Below, piece after piece: positions 36,253-48,069 of a stretch of DNA of 64,000 nt. A program made the translations under genes and the position numbers. Origin of the DNA: Sporodiniella umbellata (Eukaryota > Mucoromycota > Mucoromycetes > Mucorales > Rhizopodaceae). The notes below the pieces were generated by a model. The model saw nothing but the letters and a program-made list of their open reading frames with translations. It did no database searches and was not told where the DNA came from. The DNA is taken from positions 475,004 to 539,003 of the forward strand of contig JAIXMR010000003.1 in assembly GCA_025677835.1 (NCBI GenBank), read 5' to 3'. Every line of letters begins with the position of its first letter. The first letter of the stretch is position 1.

Positions 36253-37907
36253 ATGAGCCAAACTTGCCCTCTCCAAACACTAGCCGAGCTTCAGTACTTT
36301 CAACCGCAGGCTGAAGATATTTTAGTTGATGAGGACCTACTCGAGCTCTTTCGAATAATTAAACTAATCATTCGTAAAAAACCAGATGCAGAAAAAGTAG
36401 CCAAACTTTATTTTTGTATTGTCTATGCTTTAGGCGATCAATACTCATTCCACAAGCCCGCTCATGAGGAAAATATTGTTTTTAAAGACGAAAATATCGT
36501 CGCCCGCGTTCAGCTCCCGTTTTCAGCTACCTGCTGTTATGAGAACAGTACAGTTGAGGAAAGAGCAGAGTCTCAGCGTCAACTCTCTGTCTCCTATCTT
36601 ACCCACCCAAAAACACCCATCCGTCTATCTCAACCAGAGTCTGAAGCCAATAAGGATACAAGTACAGATAGATTTACAGTGCGACCCTACACCCATATTC
36701 GACCTGTTCCTTGGTCTCCAGAACAAGAACTTTTGTCAGAAGGATCAAGCCCTCGTGCAGAAATAATAATAGAGCCAAAGCAAAGGGGTTTTTACTATCA
36801 GGATGGGAGAATCTCGAGAGAACCTCCGCTTTTACAGAGATACGCTGAGCAAGGTGTGCTAACACAAGCTTCATTGATGCGAAAGCGGAAGAAACAAACA
36901 CCAGAATACGACTACTCTAATATACAGGATCTTTCTTTAATGGCCACGCCCAAGAAGCCAAAAATACCCCATCGGCATGGCGAATTCGCACAAAGACGTA
37001 AGCAACAAGAAAAAAGAGAGAAATTACTACACACATACACATACTTATATATGCATAACCACATACAGGCGATGACATTATCAGTAGAATGCGCACGATC
37101 ATGATAGCAGATTTAGAGCAAAAAGCACAACGTTTACCACAGAATTTCAGCCTATCTATTGAGCAAACCTCATTACCTGACAACTTGGATGCAGAAAATT
37201 TAACTACTGAAGAGTCCAGCCATTTAATGTTACCCGCATTAAATGCACTTACTTTTCATTCCAATATGAAACCTCATCTAGAGAACGGTATGAACCAAAA
37301 TGGTATATACTATAACAGCGACTATTTCCGGTTGTATCTTGCTTTTGTTCAGTTCCAAGGTATCTTTGCTCGTGTTTTTCCAAACCAAATCATCAAAATT
37401 ACATCCAAATCATCTTTAGATGATGATCCTTCATCAAATAGCGCTGAAGGCGACAAAGACAGGGAGAGAAATGCAAACATGAAAGCCTATCGAAGCTGGA
37501 TTGAGCCTCATCTGACGGAGTCTAATTGGGCGGCATTTAGAAGAAATGTAATGGTTGGAGAAAGAATGATGCAACTAACGAAATCTGTTGGACAAGGTGT
37601 ACTGTTAATGACCAAAGAGTTGAGTGGGTCTAAACTGCACTTGACTTTCACAAACAATGAATGGGACAAGTTTATTCAGGGCCTAACACAAGGTGAATGG
37701 GATGAGACAATAGACTGGAGCCATGAAGATAGTGAGAGAATAGAAGGAGTAAGTAACTCCTTACTAATCAACGAGCTAAGATATAAGTTTGCTACCCACT
37801 TTTGGTTCACTGAAGAAGGAACGCTAGTTTCCCAAACCGAAAGAAAAGCAGCAAGAATTCGAGAAAGAAGACAAAAAAGAGTCAGCGAAAGCGAAGGTTT
37901 ACCCTAA
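36253..37907 (+). CDS. uncharacterised fungal protein, 527 aa, likely nuclear
   Basis: Exons 36253-36997 and 37069-37907 (GTAAGC donor, CAG acceptor) give 527 aa. I do not recognise a family. The first ~70 residues are helical (EDLLELFRIIKLIIRKKPD). The centre is Pro/Ser-rich and disordered with basic clusters (LMRKRKKQ, PKKPKIPHRH) that look like nuclear signals. The C-terminal half returns to helices with conserved-looking blocks (YYNSDYFRLYLAFVQFQGIF, WAAFRRNVMVGERMMQLTKS) and ends in a basic coiled segment. The last residues are RKAARIRERRQKR. Long clean frames and splice phase show it is a real gene. Confidence 0.75.
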
Positions 37908-37942
37908 ATATGTATATCCGTTTTGTAGATAGTAACTATCAA

Positions 37943-37973
<31 letters not shown>

Positions 37974-38252
37974 CCCCCTATTGTATATAAAGCTTTAATT
38001 TCTATTATACTTTCAAACGTTGATATCGACTGCTTAAACCTATTTATCTGCTTCTTTTTTTAAAATGAGAGTTCCATATTTGAGACCGAAAATATTATGA
38101 CAAAAAATCCGGCAAGCTACTGGATTCAGTTAACTCGGTTGAGATCGCAAATAAAAAAAGGTCAACTAAATGCCAAAAGCAAAGCATAAACATGTAGGGA
38201 ATAGTTGATCTCTGCTTCATTTCTTTTTATTAAATTTCCACTCTTTTATAAA
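37908..38252. other. spacer between convergent genes
   Basis: 345 bases between the stop of the 527-aa gene (plus) and the stop of KSH1 (minus). Mostly poly(A) (37939-37972) and AT-rich DNA; nothing else seen. Confidence 0.5.
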
Positions 38253-38587
38253 CTAGTTCATCATTAAAGTAATGCTCATGATAATGCAGGCTAGAGACAC
38301 GTAGGGACTCAGTCTCTCGCCTATTCTTGCCGACTTCCAAAATAACCCTAGAACGCTAAAGAAAAGCAGGTTTGAGAAAAAAGAAACGGAACATGTATTA
38401 CACAATTGCAATTTACCCAGTTTTGTTTCTGTCTATTAAAGAGGGTGCCTGAGCCCGTATATAAGTACAAGTACAGACCATTAACAAAATGACCATCAGC
38501 AGAGATTGAAAATTAAATATAGCAGCCTAAGATTAAGCTAAAAGTTAGATGAAGATTCTATAAACGATGCGGACTCAGTCCTACCAT
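38253..38587 (-). CDS. KSH1: Kish/TMEM167 Golgi membrane protein
   Basis: Small secretory-pathway protein of the Golgi with two membrane segments, essential in yeast. The reading is built from three exons: the bare ATG (38587-38585), 38526-38417 and 38355-38253. It gives 71 aa, against 72 in yeast. Every family landmark is present: [53 protein letters not shown] and the closing hydrophobic [13 protein letters not shown]. No exon is long enough to show up in a simple ORF scan. The ATG-only first exon is required because the frame before exon 2 is closed by a stop; its donor is GTAGGA. The exon 1 assignment is the weakest part. Confidence 0.88.
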
Positions 38588-39532
38588 TAAAAAGAAATAG
38601 GTGAAAGAAAGAGAAAGCGAAAATGAGCGACTAAAGGGTTAGAACACCGCCTTTGCTCAAATAGCTATGAGCGTATAGCACAAATCAATAAATCAGAACA
38701 GCTTTCCACGAAACAAAGAAGCATTTTTAGTGTTGCTTAACATTGGTTTTAGATAAAAAAAAAAAACTAAAGATATCTTTCGTTAAAACTTGCTAGAGTC
38801 AAAAATAACCCTCGCAAGTCAAAACTATGCCAAACATTAGACACTGAGCGTGATTTTTGTGAAAAATCCAATGCCGTTCTAGAAATTGTTACTTGAAGGC
38901 TTTTAACATTGTTTTTAATTGGATGCATTTATGTATGTATACATATACATATATGACGACTATGGCTCATCAATGCGGAAAAAGAACGTGTAATTTGAAA
39001 AAAGAAATGGAGCTAAAAAAAATACCTCGTGAATCTTTTCAAAGGCGTTTGTCGAAAAATAAAATGCTTGGATAGAATGATTGACAAAACTTTAATCGTA
39101 GATCTGCATATAGGTCTTCTTGTACTAAACATATTGAGAAATATTAAAGTAACAATGCGCACAAAAGTAACTATTTTTTTTTTCGATCGCTGGTATTAAA
39201 AAGAATCTGTAAAGGAGAAACACACCCGCATCACCCACACAAACGGCTTTGAACCTAAGTGTACATCACATTTGAGTTAAAAACAGATAAATTCAGCATT
39301 TTAAAATTAACACTGGATTTGCTGGAAAGTTGAGTATTTATAGGTGTAATTGAACTTGCCAATACAAAGAGATATTAAGACGTGATACATGGATAAATTT
39401 GACAAGTGACTTAGTTATTTTGCGCTATGTTTATTCTAAAATTTGATTGGGTACGATCACATTGCATAAATTCCCCTCTGCGTATGAGAAAACGCCTGTC
39501 GTTACTTTTTTCTCCATTTTTCATCAACAAAA
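38588..39532. other. intergenic, no gene seen
   Basis: About 945 bases of AT-rich DNA with a short TATACATATACATATA run near 38937-38955. It must contain the promoters of KSH1 (minus) and the G-alpha gene (plus). Confidence 0.45.
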
Positions 39533-40923
39533 ATGGGCAATTGTAGAAGCGTTTCTTTGAGAAGTAGCAAAAACAGCCAGGAGGCCCAAAAAAGTAAAAG
39601 AATTGACAAGCAAATAAAAGCCGATGAAAAAAGATTGAGAAGTGAAGTGAAAGTGTTATTGTTGGGTACAAAAAGAAATTTTTTTTTTTTTTTTTGCGTA
39701 ACTAGGGTTGAACCTTTTTATTGTGTTGTCATTCTAGGGGCGGGTGAATCAGGAAAATCGACGTTACTAAAGCAACTGAGGCTGATTCATACTTCTGGAT
39801 TTGACGATAATGAAAGAGAGAGTTATAGGATTATTGTTTTTTCTAATATTATTATGGAAATTCAAACTATATTTGAAGCTATGCAACTTTTGAATATTCA
39901 TTTTGAAAACGAAGAAAACAATGCAAGTGTATTCATATCTGATTCATGGGTTCTCTTTTCTTACGTTCTAGACAACTTCAAAATAGGCCTATGTACCTTT
40001 GATAGAACATGCAAAAAACTTGAAAGAGAAAGAGCCCTATCCGCCTTCTCTTCTGAATCCGCTGTTGTCTCTTTGGGCAGATAAAGGGGTACAAAACTCA
40101 CGAAAAGAGGCCAACACAATGTTTGCGCTACATGACAACGCATCTTAGTAAAAAAAAATACACTTTGAAATGTCTCGGGTGCGTCTCTGACTATTTTTTT
40201 TTATCTCAACCAATAGTTTTTTCAATAATTTAGAACGTTTTTGGGCCTCAGACTATATACCAAACGATCAGGATATTGTGAGGTGTAGAGCAAAGTCTAC
40301 TGGAATTATAGAGACGACTTTTCATCTCGAGCATTTGACCTACCGCATGTTTGATGTCGGTGGCCAGAGAAGTGAAAGGAAAAAGTGGATACACTGCTTT
40401 GAAAATGTTACAGCAATTCTTTTTGTAGTAGCTATTAGCGGCTACGATCAATGCTTAGTTGAAGACAAGGATGGGGTAAGGCTTCGAAATACATTAAGAC
40501 AACGCAAAACTCTAAACAATATTCAAAATCCGCAATAGAACCAGATGCATGAATCCCTTATGCTCTTTGATAATATCTGTAACTCTAGATGGTTTACTGA
40601 TACATCTATTATATTATTTCTCAACAAAATAGATATTTTTCAGAAAAAGATACTAGTATCTCCTGTATCCAGATGGTTTCCAGATTTTGACGGTAAGAAA
40701 CCACCCTTTACCAACCTTAACTAAGGGATATGTAGGTGATAATTCCAATAGCGAAAGCGCTATTGCATATTTCAAAACAAGATTTAGAAGGCTGAACCAA
40801 AACCCTAACAAGCCCTTGTACGCTCATTGTACAGATGCTACTGACGCAAACCTCTTGGAACATGTTATGAAAGATGTTTCTGATATGATTCTCAATGAAA
40901 ATTTGAACACAAATATGCTATAG
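39533..40923 (+). CDS. heterotrimeric G-protein alpha subunit
   Basis: GTP-binding switch that couples membrane receptors to effectors such as adenylyl cyclase. Six exons: 39533-39665, 39738-39928, 39987-40147, 40217-40475, 40539-40692 and 40736-40923, giving 361 aa. MGNC at the start is the myristoylation/palmitoylation signal. Nucleotide-binding motifs in order: GAGESGKST (G1), [14 protein letters not shown] (switch I with the catalytic Arg), [12 protein letters not shown] (G3), FLNKIDIF (G4) and CTDATDAN (the TCAT box, here TDAT). The C-terminus NTNML, which sets receptor choice, is unlike the usual GxxL/M endings. The exon 2/3 junction relies on a weak GTATTC donor chosen because it restores [12 protein letters not shown] in frame. 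Confidence 0.93.
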
Positions 40924-41188
40924 GCCTTATTAATGACGTTTTGATAAGATTAAACCATATAGAAAAATCAATACGCCTATTCTAACGAATATAACAGTAC
41001 TACAGCTTAAAAAGAATTACAATCTTCTTAATATATAAAACTAATCATTTCATATTCTTGGTCAGATCAAGTATCACTTGCATTTTTATGTGGACGCTTG
41101 CAGCCATCTGCTAGAAACAATCCATCACAACCTTTTAAGTTTTGTAACTAATATTTGAGTTTCACCTTTTTTTTTTAAAAAAAAAAAG

Positions 41189-42481
41189 TTATTTGTCAAC
41201 AACGTGTATTTTCTTGAATGCAGGCAAAGCGGAGCCATCTGTTGTTACTAAATTTGCATCCCGTTTATTCATTCCATAGCTAACCCATAATGCACTAGAC
41301 GCAAGGGGCTTCCCTGTAAGGTAGAGTCTAATATTCTTACCTTCTACCCTAATGCTAATTATAGCAGTGTTGTTCGTACAGTTTTCGAGACAAAAACCGC
41401 CAAGCTGCTCATTGTCAACCCACTCCGTTTCTTCCATATTGGCAAATGTCATTTTAATTGAATAAACAGTGAGTTTCGAGCGCACCAATTCTATTTGCTC
41501 AAATAATGCGTTAAGGCACAGGGGTGTAGCCTTTTCTGCTTTTTTCTCACAAGCCAGAACAGCTGCATTTGCTAACCTACGTCCCACTTTAATTAAACCT
41601 AATGCTGATAAGTGTACCCTATCATCTAAACTACAGTCCAAAGTGGCAACACCTGCAGTGATCGACTTGTAACCAAAAAGAGCCCTCTGACTTTCCTGAA
41701 CGTTTTTCCAACCTCTAATCATTTCTGTGTTATCAACTCGATGAGGGCCTATCTGAGCAAAGACAACTGGTATGTCTTCCCGAGTGTCTAATCGTAAATT
41801 ATCTAGCCATTCTTGAAATCGCTCTTTATAAGTACTCGAATCGTCTATGTCTGCAGCGTCTGTCTCGCCTTGGTACCAAAGGATTCCAGTCACCTGATAA
41901 TTGCCAACAGTACGAATTTTGTCTATCATTGCGCCGTATAGAGTACTTTGAACTGTCTCTTCGTTAATTTCAGTAGGCCTTTTCCAGTCATTTAAAGAAG
42001 TACCCCCATGGGCACATGCCACAAGTCCTACAGGGATGTTGTTGAGCTTTCGGTATTCTGTTGCAAAAGCCAACCCAAGCGATGCTCCTCTAAATTGACA
42101 TATTTCGGGCGTGCTAACAGTAGGATCGGGTAATGTGTGATGAACAGCTCGCGGAGAGGCAAACAGATGGTGTGTTGGTTCAGATGCCCTTCTCCAGTTT
42201 TCACTAGAATCATATAAACATATGCCTTCGTGTGTGTCTAGGTTTGATGACAAGTTTTGAGGACTGAAAGGGCTTTGAAAAAAACCGTGACCTCTCATGT
42301 TGCTTTGACCTGCCATTATCCACACATCGCCAACATAAATATTATGGCAATCACCGACTGAAAAGGGACCACCCACAGGCAGAACACTTTTTTCGCCATT
42401 GACTATTAAAGTTGCTGTATTTGTTTTAAGGTCCCGTTGCAAGACCTGAAAAGGTACAGCGTGCGTGTAGGCATGGCTCAT
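41189..42481 (-). CDS. SASA/CE6-type carbohydrate esterase
   Basis: SGNH-hydrolase of the sialate-O-acetylesterase/acetylxylan-esterase (CE6) group, which removes acetyl groups from plant polysaccharides. Motifs: the nucleophile block IMAGQSNMRGHGF, the Gly block ACAHGGTSLNDW, GILWYQGETDA (the third block, typical of SASA proteins) and the Asp-x-x-His pair in DDRVHLSALG. No intron. From the first ATG (MSHAYTHAVPFQVL) it has 430 aa and lacks a clear signal peptide. The frame is open 11 codons further up with hydrophobic residues (IIKLYFLSIS) that would complete one, but no ATG is there, so a spliced or unusual start is likely. An intronless gene in an intron-rich genome could have been acquired by transfer. 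Confidence 0.85.
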   Translation of the reverse strand: MSHAYTHAVPFQVLQRDLKTNTATLIVNGEKSVLPVGGPFSVGDCHNIYVGDVWIMAGQSNMRGHGFFQSPFSPQNLSSNLDTHEGICLYDSSENWRRASEPTHHLFASPRAVHHTLPDPTVSTPEICQFRGASLGLAFATEYRKLNNIPVGLVACAHGGTSLNDWKRPTEINEETVQSTLYGAMIDKIRTVGNYQVTGILWYQGETDAADIDDSSTYKERFQEWLDNLRLDTREDIPVVFAQIGPHRVDNTEMIRGWKNVQESQRALFGYKSITAGVATLDCSLDDRVHLSALGLIKVGRRLANAAVLACEKKAEKATPLCLNALFEQIELVRSKLTVYSIKMTFANMEETEWVDNEQLGGFCLENCTNNTAIISIRVEGKNIRLYLTGKPLASSALWVSYGMNKRDANLVTTDGSALPAFKKIHVVDK

Positions 42482-42514
42482 ACTAATGGACAAAAAATAC
42501 AGCTTTATTATCAA

Positions 42515-43130
42515 AGTGGTAAAAATAAAGTTCTTTCAAAGAATATGACTCCATTTTAAAAAACACAGTTATTTTAGTGCTTTCTTTTTTTCAGGTATTT
42601 GCACCCAACTGTATTTTGTTTTGTTTCTCTTGTCAATCGCTACTCTACACAAGCGTCTCATAAACACATGAGACAGTCAAACAACCAACATCAGTTCTTG
42701 AATCTTAAACATTATTTTTTAAAAAAAAACAAACAAAACATCTTTTTAAATAGATATCCAAACTACTCGCATATTTCTGATAAACTAAATCGAGTAGATC
42801 TATGTATACAAGTATCAAAGCAAATTTCTAAAAATCGAGTATACTTATATGACTAAAAGTAGCTAAAATAGATTAAACAAGATTTTTTTTAATTTAATAA
42901 GGAAGCTTACACACTTGCCTTTACCCAAATTTTTTAGTAAAGTCTGTCAAGTTTTTAAGCAATATGATACTTTAATAAGAATAATCTCAATGAACCAAAT
43001 TAGTTTTCAATAGCAATTCCCAAGATTGTGAAGCTATTGCATGAAGTTTTGGTAAAAAAAACGATAATGTCTACAGGTTTTCTGACTGAAAAAGCAGAAC
43101 TATGTAAGAGTTAAAAACAATGTGTTTCCG
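42515..43130. other. intergenic, no gene seen
   Basis: AT-rich DNA between the esterase and a GH28-like pseudogene. No credible exon or repeat beyond homopolymers. Confidence 0.45.
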
Positions 43131-43790
43131 CTCTTTTTCCCTTTCTTTCAAGAAAAATAAACAGCTTGCCTGACTAAACCAGTAAAAGTGGCATCTAAAA
43201 TGACTGAGAAGCTAGTATCAATTTTGTTGCAGTGGTTTTGGCAACGTTAATTATAACAGCGGGTAGTTATGACAGCTGGGCTGTCAACGTTATCGATATA
43301 AATGTTGCTTTAATTAACATTAGATACCGAAATTTTACTTCTAGATCAAAATTTAGTTCTTACACAATCTTGACAGTTATTGAAAGTAACGTCAGAAACT
43401 CGAACCGTTTCTACAATTTCTTTTCTACCTCTTTTTTTAAGCTAGTTAACTCCAAAAGCATGGCTATTGCTACAGATGGTTTTTCTACGGGTAACTTTAA
43501 TAACACTGCTATCGACAGCAAGACAATTACCGTTGACTGTGACATCAGAATATTGAAATACAGTATTAGGAGGGGATGTATCTAAGTACGATTGCCGCCA
43601 ATGGTCATTCTATTGAGAGCAGTATTATCTAAGATTAGGCTTTAGGGTTTAATAACAACAATATGAGATGAACTATTGATAATACTTGGATAATATATGA
43701 TCGAGCCAGTAGCGTTGAGACAGGGAACAGTGAGACCGACACTATCACCAGCGCTATACCTTCAAATGAGGATCAACATATAATCTATTA
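43131..43790 (-). pseudogene. decayed polygalacturonase-like (GH28) gene
   Basis: Reading the minus strand in three frames gives fragments in GH28 order: GLTVPCLNATGSIIYYPS, NTALNRMTIGGNRT, SDVTVNGNCLAVDSSVIKV, KTICSNSHAFGV and YIDNVDSPAVITT. In intact enzymes the third fragment reads N-Q-D-D-C-L-A and the fourth S/G-G-H-G. Here the two catalytic Asp are gone and the glycines are changed, with stop codons and frame shifts between fragments. I infer a dead endo- or exo-polygalacturonase. It lies next to the CE6-like esterase and 7 kb from the GH43 arabinanase, both acting on pectin/hemicellulose side chains. Confidence 0.5.
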
Positions 43791-45540
43791 ATATCTTAAC
43801 AAAACTCACCAAGCGTGCACATTTCCAACAAAGTTCCTCCCTGTATATGTATTCATTTGATTGTATTTGATTTGAATATTTCAATTCAAGTTTTCCCATG
43901 ATTTACTACGATTAGGCAAGCTAATTCTTTCAGAAGGCTCTTGAAATATATCTTTGTAACATCTAAATACTAATAGATAAAACAGAAAAAGAGACAAGAC
44001 CGTATTATTTGATTCCACAACAACAAGCGAAAAACTACTTAAATAAAAAAATCCACAACCAAACGGCTCATGAATAGATAAAAAAGCTTCCAAACAATAG
44101 CAAAATAAACAGCGATTCGTGGTCTTTTGGGGAGTCAAGTGAAGATTGTGAATCGTTTAAAGCTTCCTTGGTCTCAATAAATATGAAGTCGACATTCGTT
44201 CCATCAGAGGCTGCTTCAGGCAATTGGAAAAAATTTACACCATCAAACGCGGAGGGGTTTTCTTTCAAAAAAAAAACCCCCTTCGATATCATCGGAAGTA
44301 GGTTCAGCTAAAACGTAGCCATGATATGGAGCCATGATACAGATTCACCGTCCAGGTGTGTGACTATATCTAGAACTTTGCTACAACAAAAAAAAAGTGT
44401 TTTGAATGATTCACCTGGTTTCAGTTGAGAATTTAGTGTGTGTTTCATCAAATTCAAAGCGAGTGAAGACAGAGCGAAACATTTTAGTGGCTGCAAAACT
44501 GATGTATTTCACAAAAAAGAGATTCTGCACTTCTGCAGTTGCAGAAATTTCCGAAAGTCAACACTAATTCAAAATTTTCGTTTCCGCATTCTTTACGTTA
44601 ACTTAATCAACGCTGTAAGAAATTTTCTGTCAAAGTTTAGTCAGAAGTGTAAAATGAAAGTACTTGTGTTCAGCAAAAATTTTATAAAAAACTGACAAAT
44701 CTGGTGGCCTGTTTTTGTAGATCAAAGAGTTATTTGAGAACAAGACCGAAATGAGGTTAAGGGCGTGAGTTGCTGGTTCAAGCTGATAGCATCTAAGGTA
44801 CGATTTAGTTCCAGAAAACCTATAGAAGACTCGAGGAGTAATAGGGATTAATTGTTCTTCTATTGCTGTAACATAATCTAAACTCGTGTCTATATGCTAA
44901 ACTGTGGGTGTGATACACCTCAAACTCATCTCTTTATTGGCTTCACTTAGTGCACCCAATTGTACCGAATTATTTACTTCGGAAAGAGCCTAATGCTGTT
45001 GTAGAAAGGAAGAGTGTATAAGAATTTTACATACTGAGCTTTGAATTTCATGTTGTAAAGTAAAACATGTGAAGAAATTACTATGTGCAAATCGCTGTTT
45101 TCTTAAAAGTTTTGTTATATACCTCTCTTTTCATTCCCTTACACTACTCACGTTTAAAGTAAAAAAAGATAAGTGTACTATGACATTATATGACATGATA
45201 TAGCTTCCTTTCTCTATTCTATTTTTTATTTTCTTTTTTTTGGCAGAGCGAGTAAACAAAAACGCGTAAAACCAAAAAAAAAAAAAAAAAAAAGCGGCTA
45301 CTCATCGCTCTTTAACTATGAAAAACGACAATTAGCGCGTTTTCTTAAAAACACACACACACACGTGAAAGTAGATTACGTAGCTTTATTCTTCAATAGA
45401 AATAAATGATGCTTTTCTATTGAGGATAGTTTTTTTTTTTTTTCAAAAGAAAAAGATAATAGTAAAGACGCTTTGAGTTTAGAGATGTAAACTGACTTTA
45501 TTTACTAAATTGCTTGGCTTTTCTTGTAGCTGTTTTCAAG
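43791..45540. other. AT-rich region with uncertain coding remnants
   Basis: The minus strand around 44068-44496 has protein-like pieces (MQPLKCFALSSLALNLMKHT, FDGVNFFQLPEAASDGTNVD) in different frames separated by A/C homopolymers. They could be an unrecognised gene with frame breaks or chance. The rest is AT-rich with poly(A) at 45274-45293 and an (AC)n run at 45352-45364. Confidence 0.3.
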
Positions 45541-45544
45541 ATAG

Positions 45545-46080
45545 ACTTAAGGAACAGCTCCCCAAGCAAGCCAAGGGATGAATAACAGAATGATTGTTAG
45601 TAAGAGTTTTTTTTTTTTTTGTGGATACGTACTTTAATAAAAAAAAAGGGTGTATTGGATCCCAATAGGTACCTTGGCCCGGCATGTACCATAAAGTTCA
45701 CCAATACGGGTACTGGTTATGAAGCTTTCGCATGTCCCCAGACCCCTACGCATATAAGAAGCCAAAGTATCATCGCGGGCGTACAATATTTTCAAATATG
45801 CGCCAACAGACCCAAAAGAGGATCCATTGGAAGAGAGCAGTATATCTTACCAAGTTACTCCAGAAGGTCTTTGGCTGCTAACAAAACCACTAGACCGATA
45901 ACCCGTCATAACTGGACCTCTGAATGGCCGTAGGATCACACCAAATAGTGGGTTTGTCACATTGCTGTAACTAGATGGCACGATCTGCTCATAACTCTGA
46001 ATCACCAGATTGTTACGAGTGTTAGGCTACACAAACACGTTTCATAAACCAAGCAGCAATCGAGACGATTAAGTGTGGCT
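45545..46080 (-). pseudogene. broken unidentified ORF
   Basis: One minus-strand frame reads like protein for about 140 codons (NNLVIQSYEQIVPSSYSN, GYRSSGFVSSQRPSG, then after a TAA stop LLSSNGSSFGSVGAYLKILY and GELYGTCRAKVPIG). Further down another frame ends LLFIPWLAWGAVP*, a membrane-type tail. The stop falls inside GGTAAGA, so it could instead be an intron donor whose acceptor I cannot place. I do not recognise the family. Confidence 0.35.
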
Positions 46081-46089
46081 GTGGATCTC

Positions 46090-48060
46090 TCTTGAAGAAA
46101 AAAAAAAAAAAAGGGAAAAAAAGAAAGTGATCGCTTTTATTTTTTAAAAAATACGAGCGCCACTTAAAAAAACAAGGAGGTGAAGTTATTTTGGTCTGTT
46201 GACCTTATGATTTAACGCTAGGCTTTCTTTTTGTTTATGTTTTCCTTTGGGAAAAAAAAGCCAACATTTATGCTTACTTTTGCTGTAAAGTTTAGTTAGG
46301 TATGATGCAATTATACTGTGTAAAGAAGCGGTTTTTTTTTTGTTTACAGTGTAAATTTTAGAAGGCCGCAAATGTTTCATGTTTGCTTAGAAAAAAATGG
46401 AATGTTTACTCAATTCGCATGTTCAGACAAGGGAAAGGGGATTTTTTGAGTTTATTCTTTTTTTTGGGGGGACAAGATAGATATACTTGAGAACAGGACT
46501 TATACTCTTTACAACTGAGTCAGTAAATCTTGAATAGGTTTGTTCTTCCGTTCACAAAAACTGAGAAAAAACAATAGTATTTTATGCATACAAAAAAGGC
46601 GTCTATATACACTGTACATATAAATGGGGCTCAACTAAAGTTTTTTCATTTACCATGAAGTTTCACTACCAATACTGAGTTTAGCATTCAATGCCACGAT
46701 GGTTTTTTCAGCTAGCAGCGTGATGGCATGGTTACAAACTAGGTTTTGGCTAAAAATAAACTCTGTTTAGCTTGCCATATGTTTTGAATAACGTATACAG
46801 TTATCTGATCTATCATCAATAAGAGCACCAATAAAGTATATGGAAATTTATGAAGAAAAGGGGACAATTGAGAGACTGTTATCGAGATGACAAATATCAA
46901 ACAAACAGTTTAGACCAGCTTTTCTCTATGAATTGTTCGGCGATTCTATCTTATACTAGAAAAAGTGGACTAGAAAATCGTTTTTGAGAGACTGTAATGC
47001 AGAAAGAGATGAAGAAAGTTTTCTTGGGCTACAGATATCATACTGAACCAGTATTTGCTATTTTTAATGTGTTGCTTTATACCGTAAAAAAATTTGCGTT
47101 TTTCAGAAAGTATCCCATTAAAAAGAAGCGGTTAGGGCTCTATTTTTGGATTTAGGTGTGGCTTTTTTAGCAGCCCAATATCTGTGCAACAGAGCTTTGA
47201 ATATTTTTGGGTGGAAGAAACAAAGCTATACATCAAGAGCACTCCAGGAGCCACAGCTAAAAAAGAAAGCCAAATAAACTATGGGGGAGAGATTTTCCAT
47301 TTCAAAATTTACAGTGACAGTTCCCGCAAGGCTGGTTACTTTGGTATACAAGCGTACTATCTTTTGTCTGATTGAGTTGATTATGGTGTGGGAAAATTCA
47401 TGTATATACTTGAAAGTGAACCCCAGAGGTTCAATGCATCACTGAGTGGTTCCATATAACGGGTAGTATATCAAATAATTCAATGCTGTAAATAAAGCGG
47501 AAAATAAGTCATAGTGTGTTTGGTAAAGTTGGGAGAGCGAAAAGGGTCAAATAAAAGTGCTTAGATGCTAGTTTGGGCTGTTTGAAAGTCTAACCAAATT
47601 GACATTTCTTGCAAACATATACATATATATATGTATATATATAAACTGAGCGTAATAAATGTTAGGGTGTTTTGACAGAGAGAATAGTTCAAAACAAGAT
47701 TGAAGAGTCTCTTCCATCAAAAACGTCTGGGACAGTCATCACCGTTGTAGTGTCTGTATTTATACCGCGGGGTCCAATACTCCAAAGCTGTCTTTGCTAG
47801 GAGACTGGTTTATGATATATAGACTTATGTTGGGAAACGTATTAAAATTAACAAGGCGACTTCTCAATCTCTGTAAAAAGAAAATTCGTAATACGTCTCT
47901 TTTTTTTTTTTTTTTTTGAAGAAATGAGATAATTCAGTACTGTTACTCGGCCCTGAGTCAATCAGTACTTTTGAAAGTGTATTCAACAGACCAACGAAAT
48001 TTTTTTGCATCACAAAAGTATAGACTAGATATTCAAGAAATATATTCTGCTCTATCAAAC
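46090..48060. other. gene-poor AT-rich stretch
   Basis: No gene placed. A plus-strand frame at about 47170-47375 (VQQSFEYFWVEETKLYIKS, GEIFHFKIYSDSSRKAGYFG) reads like a protein end and follows a TTTTTTAG acceptor-like site, but no upstream exon was found. A palindromic ATATAC/GTATAT run is at 47618-47643. Confidence 0.35.
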
Positions 48061-48069
48061 CTTTATCAT

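Noticed and set aside
43232..43585. 117-codon plus-strand frame
   Set aside because: The opposite strand gives GH28-like fragments in the right order, so the plus frame is more likely a shadow of a decayed minus-strand gene.
45619..45933. 104-codon plus-strand frame
   Set aside because: The antisense frame is longer and reads more like protein; the plus frame lacks a splice partner or family.
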